Of a stretch of DNA of 64,000 nt, positions 56,513 to 64,000 are shown piece by piece (position 1 is the stretch's first letter; every line of letters starts with the position of its first letter). Origin of the DNA: Phragmites australis (taxonomy: Eukaryota > Streptophyta > Magnoliopsida > Poales > Poaceae); the NCBI RefSeq assembly GCF_958298935.1, contig NC_084932.1, positions 20,749,501-20,813,500 on the forward strand. The letters are read 5' to 3'. The position numbers were made by a program, and so were the translations under genes. Under the pieces are notes generated by a model that did no database searches, was not told where the DNA came from, and was given only the letters and a program-made list of their open reading frames with translations.

Positions 56513-58162
56513 GCATACTCCTCCGGTGGATCAAGTTGGGTCATTGATAGTGGATGTACAAATCACATGACCGGAGAAAAGAGTATGTTTTCCTCTTTTG
56601 AAGAAAATAGAGGACCTCATGAAAACATCATTTTTGACGATAATGGAAAAGAAGAGGTAATAGGCCTAGGTAAAATTGCCATCTCAAATGATCATTCTAT
56701 TTCAAATGTCTTGTTAGTCAAATCTCGTAATTATAATTTGTTATCCGTGTCTCAATTATGTGAGATAGGTTATAATTATCTTTTTACCAATGAGGGTGTA
56801 ATTGTCTGTAGAAGGGAAGACGCTTCAATAGCTTTCACCGGTAAGTTGAAGGGTAAACTTTATCTTGTTGATTTTTCAACGGATGAAGTGAAGCCTAAAA
56901 CTTGCTTGATGGCTAAGTCTACCATGGGTTGGCTTTGGCACCGCCGACTAGCTCATGTTGGCATGAGGAATTTATCTAAACTTCAAAAAGGCGAACACAT
57001 CCTAGGACTAACAAATGTTTCTTTTGAGAAAAATAGAATTTGTAGTGCTTGTCAAGCGGGAAAGCAAGTTGGAGCATCTCATCCCGTTAAAAATGTGATG
57101 ACAACTACAAGACCATTGGAACTCCTCCACATGGACTTATTTGAGCCGATTGATTACATAAGTATTGGAGGTAACAAATATGGTTTAGTTATTGTTGATG
57201 ACTTTTCACGTTTCACTTGCGTATTCTTCTTGCATGACAAAAGCGAAACACAAGCTATTTTCAAGAAGTTTGTAAGAAGAGCCCAAACTGAGTTCGAAGT
57301 GAAGATCAAGAGAGTGAGAAGCGACAACAGAAGTGAGTTCAAGAATATACAAGTTGAAGAGTTTCTTGATAAAGAGGGAATCAAGCATGAATTCTTGGCT
57401 CCTTACTCCTCTCAACAAAATGGAGTGGTCGAGAGGAAAAATAGGACTCTAATTGAGTCCGCAAGAACAATGCTTGATAAATACAAGGTATCGGATCAAT
57501 TTTGGGCGGAAGCAATCAACACCGCATGCCATACCATCAACCAGTTGTATCTACACAAGATATTGAACAAGAACGCATATGAGCTTCTAACCGGTAACAA
57601 ACCAAATGTTTCCTACTTTAAAGTTTTTGGTAGCAAATGCTTTATTTTAAATAAGAAGGCAAGAAGTTCTAAATTTGCTCCAAAAGTAGATGAAGGTTTT
57701 ATGCTTGGTTATGGAACAAATACCTACGCCTACCATATTTTTAACAAAACCACTAGTTACGTTGAAATTGCGAGAGACATGACATTTGATGAATCTAATG
57801 GCTCCCAAGTAGAGCAAGTTGATCCTAATGTGCTAGGTGATGAAGAAATACCAAGCGAAGCAATCAAGAAGATGGCAATTGGTGAAATTAAGCCTTTAGA
57901 GCAACAAAAGCTACAAGAGACCCAAAATGATCAAGATCAACTATCTTCATCGATGCAAGTGGAACCATCAACATCAACTCAAGATCAAGGCAACAAACGA
58001 CCACAAGACCTAAATCAAGTCTATGAAGACCCAAATAACTTTTTGGTTGATGAAGTGGGAGATATTCAACATCAATCTCAAGTACCCCACCCACGCGTTC
58101 ATCAAAGCATCCAAAGAGATCACCCCATGGATAACATACTTGGTGATATACAAAGGGGGTAA
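56513..58162 (+). pseudogene. Sirevirus protease and integrase
   Basis: Open from 56513. The protease active-site box SSWVIDSGCTNHMTG lies at about 56530-56575. The GAG-pre-integrase domain (HRRLAHVGMRNLSKL, with CSACQAGKQ) follows at about 56940-57070. The integrase core has the three acidic residues in LLHMDLFEP (about 57124), VRSDNRSEFKN (about 57318) and QQNGVVERKNRTLIES (about 57412). Protease processes the polyprotein and integrase inserts the DNA. The frame ends at 58160-58162, where one base shift separates it from RT, so it is not translated through to RT. Confidence 0.92.
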
Positions 58163-59751
58163 CTACTCATTCAAGAATTGTAAATTTTTGTGAATTTTAC
58201 TCCTTTGTTTCCTCTTTGGAGCCTTTGAAGGTAGAAGAAGCTCTTGATGATCTGGATTGGGTGATGGCCATGCAAGAAGAATTGAACAACTTCAAAAGAA
58301 ATGAAGTTTGATCCTTAGTGGAAAGGCCAAAGCAAAATGTGATTGGCACAAAATGAGTCTTCCGCAACAAACAAGATGAAAATAGGATAGTAACAAGGAA
58401 CAAGGCACGATTGGTTGCTCAAGGGTTCACTCAAATTGAAGGTTTGGATTTTGGTGAGACTTATGCTCCAGTAGCTAGGCTTGAGTCAATTCGTATATTA
58501 TTAGCCTATGCTACTCACCATGATTTCAAGCTATATCAAATGGACGTGAAGAGTGCATATCTCAATAGACCAATCTCCGAATTGGTGTATGTGGAGCAAC
58601 CGCCCGGCTTTGAAGATCCCATGCATCCCGCACATGTTTACAAACTCCATAAGGCGCTCTATGGGCTAAAGCAAGCTCCTAGAGCATGGTATGAATGCCT
58701 TAGGAATTTTCTTGTCAAAAAGGTCTTTGAAATAGGCAAAGCCGACTCTACTCTCTTTACCAAGAATGTTGATAATAATTTATTTGTTTTCCAAATATAT
58801 GTCGATGACATTATATTTAGTTCTACTAATAAGCAATTTTGTGAAGATTTTAGTAGGATCGTGACAAGAAGATTTGAGATGTTTATGATGGGGGAATTGA
58901 AGTTCTTTCTTGGATTTCAAATCAAACAACTCAAGAAAGGAACCTTCATTTGCTAAACAAAGTATATCAAAGACATGCTCAAGAAGTTTGACATGGAGAA
59001 TGCCAAACCTATCAAGACACCTATGCAAACTAATGGACATCTTGATCTCAATGGAGAAGGAAAAAGCGTGGATCAAAAGGTATATCGCTCCATGATAGGT
59101 TCTTTGCTTTATCTTTGTGCATCTAGGCCTGATATCGTGCTTAGTGTGTGCATGTGTGCAAGATTTCAAGCCGCTCCAAAAGAGTGTCATTTAATGGCCG
59201 TTAAGAGTATTATTCGATATTTAGTTCATACACCTTACCTTGGCTTATGGTATCCTAAAGGGTCATCCTTCGACCTCATCGGCTATTCGGATTCCGACTA
59301 TGCCGGTTGCAAAGTAGATAGAAAAAGTACTTCGGGGACTTGCCAATTCTTGGGTAGGTCCTTAGTGTCTTGGTTGTCCAAGAAACAAAACTCCGTAACC
59401 CTATCCACCGCCGAAGCCGAATATGTTGCCGCGGGAGCTTGTTGTGCTCAACTCCTATGGATGAGGCAAACACTAAGAGATTATGGCCACAAAATATCCA
59501 AAATTCCACTTTTGTGTGATAACGAGAGTGCCATCAAAATGGCCAACAATCCCGTACAACACTCAAGAACCAAGCACATAGACATTAGACATCACTTCTT
59601 GAAAGACCATACAACAAAAGGGGATATCGATATTCGTCATGTGAGAACCGAAAGACAACTAGCCGATATCCTCACTAAGCCACTAGACGAGCAAAGGTTT
59701 TACAAGTTGAGAAGTGAATTAAATATCCTAAATTCTCGAAACGTAGCTTGA
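58150..59751 (+). pseudogene. Sirevirus reverse transcriptase and RNase H
   Basis: The frame is collinear to 59751 but has stops at 58309-58311, 58354-58356 and 58954-58956. RT (Copia type) shows ARLVAQGFTQIEGLDFGETY, MDVKSAYLNRPI, EQPPGFEDP, KALYGLKQAPRAWYE and the catalytic box QIYVDDIIFSST (about 58795-58830). RNase H shows GYSDSDYAGC, DRKSTSGTCQFLG, STAEAEYVAA, CDNESAIKMANNP and HIDIRHHFLKDH. After LTKPLDEQRFYKLRSEL it ends at 59749. Confidence 0.93.
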
Positions 59752-60649
59752 ACTGTTACATATATTTACTTGTTATAGATTTATAGCTTTCTTAGCTAGG
59801 AGTTTGCGAAAACTGCATTTTTTAGTGAATTTCTCAAAATTATCTGGTTCTTTGATCTCTTGATCATAATTTGCAATTTATGATCATAGTTATGTAATGA
59901 TGCTTGTTGGCTGATCACATTTAGCAAATTAGTCCTTTATGTCCAACGGCCTTCTCTCGAAAAAGTCCTCCCCAATTTCAGCCTTCAATCTATTCTGTAG
60001 CAGTTCCAGGTGCCGGAATGTCCTGTGTTCACCGGAGTATCCAGACCTGACACTGTTCACTTTTCAGCTGATTCCCGTCCAGGTTCCAGTTACCGGAGAC
60101 TCCGGTGCCGGTAAAGTATCAGGACCGGAGTCTCCGGTCTTCACCGGAGTCTCCGGGGTCTCCAGATTTCTATATACCCCTCTGCCTGAACAGTTACTCA
60201 AACTCATCTATTCTCAACTCCTCTCTCCCAAACTTAGTCTCTCCGGCGATTTTTGAAGAACAACCAAGGAGCTTCAAGATTTTCATCGTTCCTCACTTGG
60301 ATTCAAGGCCGGAATCTCCGGACAACTCTATTCATCAAAATCTCCGAAGTGTTTTTGCTCCAAAAGGTACTTTTTTCCAAATCTTCCCGATCTATCAATG
60401 CCCTCATCTAGGATCGTTTTCCCTTGGTAGAATAGCTCCATATACTTCCTAGAACTTGTTCCTAAACCAGATTCAACTCTTGTCGACCAAATCTTCCAAA
60501 ACCGTAGGTTTTGGGGATTTTCTCAGGCTGACCGGAGTATCCGGTGTTCACCGGATACTCCGGTGTCTGCCTGTTTTTCAATAGCAATCTATTCATCAGT
60601 ATTTCTTCGCATCCTCCTTATTCCTTCTATCTCTCTCAGGTAATTTGCC
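59752..60649 (+). other. Spacer between pol and the extra ORF, with palindromes
   Basis: Non-coding. It contains the perfect palindrome ACCGGAGTATCCGGTG-TT-CACCGGATACTCCGGT at 60531-60564 and several shorter relatives near 60090-60160, the same motif as in the LTRs. Confidence 0.8.
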
Positions 60650-62394
60650 ATGGCTGGAGATCGCTTTGTGAAGGGTCACACGTTTGAGAGGAAGAAGAAA
60701 CAGAAGAGCGATCCTCGTGCTCATGAGGCAAGAACACCGACCCATTCAGAGGATAGCGGGAGTGGGCATGCGAGCGGTGAGAGAGTTCGCAAAGTGGCCA
60801 CCAGAAGAGAAATTCATATAGAAGAAGAGATATTTGCTAGAGATTCTCAAAGAGACGTTGTCACTCTGTGTAGGACCAAGAGTCAAGCGATGAGGGGCCG
60901 TGACAGTGGTCGTGGAAAGGGTTTAGCCCCAGTGACAGCAGGAAGGGGAAGAAGTGGAATGCCTTCTCGAGAAGAGAGAGGCAAAGGCATCACCATAGAA
61001 AACAGTTCTGAGTCCGATGAAGCTGAGGAAGAGGATGAGGAAGAAGAGGAAGCTGATGATGTGATTGGACCTCTGAAACTCCAAAAACCCCTAAGGACTG
61101 CTTCTATCTTTGACACTCCTAAGCAAACAATGAATTACATGAGGCACGCATCCAGGGTGGTCAATGAGAGATTGAACAACTCGTATGACTATGAAAAGAA
61201 TGTCACGGATCACCGCTTTTGGAATGACTTCCAAGCAGATTTTTATGAAACGGTGATCCTATCAAAGAAGAAGCCGATCACACATATGCAGTGGATTGAT
61301 TGGAACTACATGGCACAGAAAAATAACCCTGTGTTTAATGAAGTCATCGCGGCATGAGCAAGAAGGTCAAGAATATAATGGCATTTAAGTATGATTGGTG
61401 CGAGGAAGTCATCGCTCAATTTTATGCCACCGTTTGGTTCGAGGGATTGGAGAATTCCTTCATGCATTAGATGACAGAGGGAGTTCAGTACAAAATAAGC
61501 TTCAAAGGATTTGCTCATCATTTCCATTTTGATACTCGAGACACACACAAGGATCAAATCCATAACGAGAATCAACTTACCTTGGAAGAGCTTGAGTTCA
61601 TGTATCTTAACCATGGACGAGTCGAATTTGGAAAACTTACAGGAATGAGACCATTCTACCGATGCTTGAACTCCTTGTTTCGACTCACTTTGGCACCAAA
61701 GAGCGGAGATGTGACCACAGTGCAGAGCATCTCTAGGAATCTCCTCGCTGCCATGTCCAACGATCATGCTCCTTTCAGTGTGGCGTATTTTCTTTGGGAG
61801 GAAATTATGTTCACATCAAAATCGCCCATCAAGAGTTGTGGATACGCTCCATATATCATGTCTATCATCGAGCGAGTATCCAAGAAAACCTTTGTGAAGG
61901 AGATAAAACATGAACCTTATCGGATGAGACCCCTTAACATCCGAGCTCCATCTCCCTCGCCATCACCTCCTCCACCGAGCTCAAGGAAGATTGCCTCGAG
62001 ACGTGCTCCTCCTCGAGGGTCATCATTTATAAAAAGCGCTCTCAAAGCTATTTTCAATGTGTGCACTCATAATGCTACACAGATCAAGGAGCAGAGTGTT
62101 CGTCTGAAGAAAATGGAGAAACATCATAAAGCTATGTATGCCTCCATGAACCTTCAGCCACCTGCTCACCTATCGCTTCGGATGAAGCGGAAAGTGCACC
62201 CGTTGAATTTGAAAATCCATGAGCGTGGTATGATGAAGCCCAATCAGTTGCCGAGAGCTCTCAAGCTCAACCTCATGATGACTCCTTCGACGCCGTTCCT
62301 GCAGCGAGCTCATCTCATGGCGACAACAATGATGGAAGTGATGATGATGATGATGACGCCAACGACGATGAAGAAGCCAGCAGCAAATAGGTTC
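60650..62394 (+). pseudogene. Extra ORF of the Sirevirus in the env position, broken
   Basis: Starts MAGDRFVKGHTFERKKKQKS at 60650. A basic N-terminus is followed by an acidic run (DEAEEEDEEEEEADD, about 61015-61060) and a conserved-looking block with RFWNDFQADFYETVI and HMQWIDWNYMA. The frame breaks near 61355. A second part continues with FKYDWCEEVIAQFYATVWF, a TAG at 61468-61470, then EGVQYKISFKGFAHHFHF and EELEFMYL, a proline-rich linker, and a likely coiled coil. Another shift near 62165 separates the acidic Asp-rich end, which stops at 62392-62394. No signal peptide or clear membrane segment is seen, so calling it an envelope protein is not justified. Role unknown. Confidence 0.75.
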
Positions 62395-62842
62395 TCTCTC
62401 TTTTTGGTGCTTGATGCCAAAGGGGGAGAGAGAGTTATCCGATTCTTAGTTTCCTTAGTTTCTTTCTTTTCTAGCTTTGGACTCTATTTAATCGCTGTTG
62501 GACATTTGGACTCTATTGTGTATGTGATGAACTATGTGCTCTATTCAAATTTGTAACTCTTCATGTTAGTGTGATGCTTGTCGTATTTCTTAAATTAAGT
62601 GTGATTCATATCTTGTCATATGCATCTAGTTTACTTAATATTGCATCCCATGGATCCTAGGATATAGGGGGGGCTCTTGCAAATTTTTCTCTTGAATATG
62701 TGCATTTGAGTGTAACTCAACCTTAAATCAATGCACACATTTAGGGGGAGCTCACCATATCTTCTAGAATTCAAAATCCTGTTTCAAATATCTTTTTGTA
62801 AGCTTTAATCGTGTTGTCATCAATCACCAAAAAGGGGGAGAT
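62395..62842 (+). other. 3' leader of the Sirevirus with repeated polypurine tracts
   Basis: Polypurine tracts AAAGGGGGAGAGAGA (about 62419), ATAGGGGGGG (about 62666), TTTAGGGGGAG (about 62741) and AAAAAGGGGGAGAT (about 62829-62842) occur in series; the last directly precedes the right LTR. Multiple tracts of this kind are a Sirevirus trait. Confidence 0.88.
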
Positions 62843-64000
62843 TGAAAGTGCATCTAGGCCCCCTAAGTGGGTTTTGGCTTATTGATGACAAAACGATTAA
62901 GGATCTAATATGTTTATCTAAGTCATGAACAAGTCTAAGTCTAAATTGAGAAGATATATGACGTTTGACGCCCTTCGAAAAGAAAGGAGAAGCAACTAGG
63001 AGTACTCAATAGGATTTAAATTCTTTTATTTTTGAAATTGAGTCTAGGATAGTCGCTCTATTAAGAGGGTTGCATTTGATTGCTTGATTAGTGTCTCAAT
63101 GCTCAAGATATCCTTTAGAACCAATAAGTTGAGAGACACTCACCCACGGACACCGGGTTATTTTGCAAAGTTCACTGAGTCCGGAGTCTCCGGTGTTCAC
63201 CGAATACTCCGGTACTCAGTATTTAGTCCGGAGTCTCCGAGATAGACTCCGGCAGAGGGTGCTCAGTTTCGCGTTATTTTTGTTGAAAAAGACTAGAGTC
63301 TCCGGAGGATACTCTGGTAGTTGGTGAGTTTTAAGGCCGGAGTCTTCGAGGGAGACTCCGACAGAGGTTGATCGGTTAGGCATTTATTTTTATTGAAAAA
63401 TACCGGAGTCTTCGGTGTTCACCGGATACTCCAGTAGGAGAAAATGTTTTTACCGGAGTCTCCGAGGGAGACTCCGGCAGGGGTGTCTCGGTTAACATTT
63501 TTTTTTGATAAAAGGACCGGAGTCTCCGGTGTTTACCGGATACTCCGGTACCTGGAGAAGCCGGAGGGTCCGGCAAGTCTCCGGACTTAGTCTAATTGAT
63601 AGCCTGTCAGGACCGGAGACTCCGGTGTTCACCGGAGACTCCGGTAACTTAACAGAATTGTAACAGCTAGTTCTGATACGTTCTGTGACCGTTCTGACGC
63701 CGTTTTTGGATTTGAGACCGGATACTCTGGTGTTCACCGGATACTCCAGTTAGGTCTGACAGAACAGTAACAGCTAGTTTTTGAGAGAGGGCTATATATA
63801 CTTCCACACCCCTTGGCATTAAATTCTTGCTGTTGCTGGTGAACTCTAGACTCCTTGAGCATTCTAAGAGCATTCAAAATCCCTCCAACCACCTCTAGTG
63901 CTAAGTTTTGCAAAAATTTAGTGAGTTTGGGTTTGGAGTGAGATTAAGCCACTTGAGCATTGAGTTCTTCCTCGAGCATTCGCTGTGATCTTTACTCTTG
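62843..64000 (+). repeat. Right LTR of the Sirevirus (first 1158 bp)
   Basis: Matches 52076 onward with scattered substitutions and a few indels within the CCGGAGTC repeats. TATA box TATATATA at 63793-63800. It has the uninterrupted hAT target site at about 63630. It runs off the window. Confidence 0.93.

Larger units (their letters stand above)
52076..64000 (+). mobile_element. Sirevirus-type Copia retrotransposon, nearly complete, right LTR cut by window edge
   Basis: Two LTRs start TGAAAGTGCATCTAG at 52076 and 62843; the left ends GGCACTTTCA, giving perfect 9-bp inverted ends. Internal order is primer-binding site, gag, protease-integrase, RT-RNase H (Copia order), then an additional ORF before several polypurine tracts. 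Long LTRs, dense palindromes, repeated polypurine tracts and an env-position ORF are Sirevirus hallmarks. All ORFs carry stops or shifts. The LTRs differ at scattered positions and by small indels, so the insertion is not very recent. The bases before the left LTR are CCGTC; the right target duplication is out of view. Confidence 0.93.

Noticed and set aside
60650..62394. True retroviral envelope gene
   Set aside because: It has the position but no signal peptide, cleavage site or clear membrane anchor.
1..64000. A new multi-gene defence or metabolic system
   Set aside because: Apart from one host gene, everything recognisable belongs to known transposon superfamilies; no unexplained co-oriented group of intact genes exists.

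Overview
This is a gene-poor, transposon-dense stretch of a plant nuclear genome, almost certainly a grass. The evidence is nested grass-type LTR retrotransposons primed by initiator-Met tRNA, CACTA elements with TTTGCCGAGTG subterminal repeats, a MULE carrying plant mobile domain and GRF zinc-finger genes, Tourist-type MITEs, and one GC-rich intronless gene with grass-like codon use. A panicoid grass is my guess, but the sequence does not prove it. I see no bacterial, viral or organellar segment.

Layout, left to right. 1-4043: right part of a CACTA element on the minus strand, with the first 463 codons of a TNP2 transposase running off the left edge, a 75-bp hairpin, a pyrimidine/GC-rich block and a near-1-kb palindrome next to its terminus. 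4907-6183: a non-autonomous CACTA element with an exact ATA target duplication and a tRNA-like module. 6588-6998: three 137-bp tandem repeats upstream of the only intact host gene (7318-8241, 307 aa, plant-specific, function unknown). 9593-11800: a hAT element, a probable solo LTR and a hAT fragment. 11930-12880 and 21590-21960: the two halves of 'segment A', split by about 8.7 kb of insertions including a MITE inside a (TA)n tract and a decayed MULE (transposase, PMD gene, GRF-finger gene, 15258-20595).

22723-41018 is one nest. A chromovirus-like Gypsy element (Tekay/Del type) has a decayed gag-pol between LTRs of about 3 kb. Its 5' LTR was split by a Tat-type Gypsy element (23252-29619, target duplication GTATG), which carries an antisense F-box-like pseudogene where the end of integrase should be. 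Its 3' LTR was split by a 522-bp hAT element (39906-40427, target duplication GTTTTGTC). The 5' LTR also holds an exact 292-bp tandem duplication.

41190-51630 holds 'segment B' and a third relative, 'segment C', of the same low-copy sequence, plus a Tourist-like MITE, another CACTA element with a tRNA-like module, and remnants of a Tat-type Gypsy element. 52076-64000 is a nearly complete Sirevirus-type Copia element: long LTRs full of ACCGGAGTATCCGGTG-type palindromes, gag, pol, an env-position extra ORF and repeated polypurine tracts. A 501-bp hAT element sits in its left LTR, and the right LTR shows the empty site.

Apart from the 307-aa gene and the truncated TNP2 ORF, all recognisable coding sequence is decaying transposon sequence. 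Many in-frame stops fit G-to-A or C-to-T change at former Trp, Gln or Arg codons. I found no convincing new multi-gene system. The most unusual items are the F-box-like reading frame inside the Tat element, the tRNA-like Pol III-box modules in three unrelated DNA transposons, the MULE-PMD-GRF cluster, and the local A/B/C duplication.
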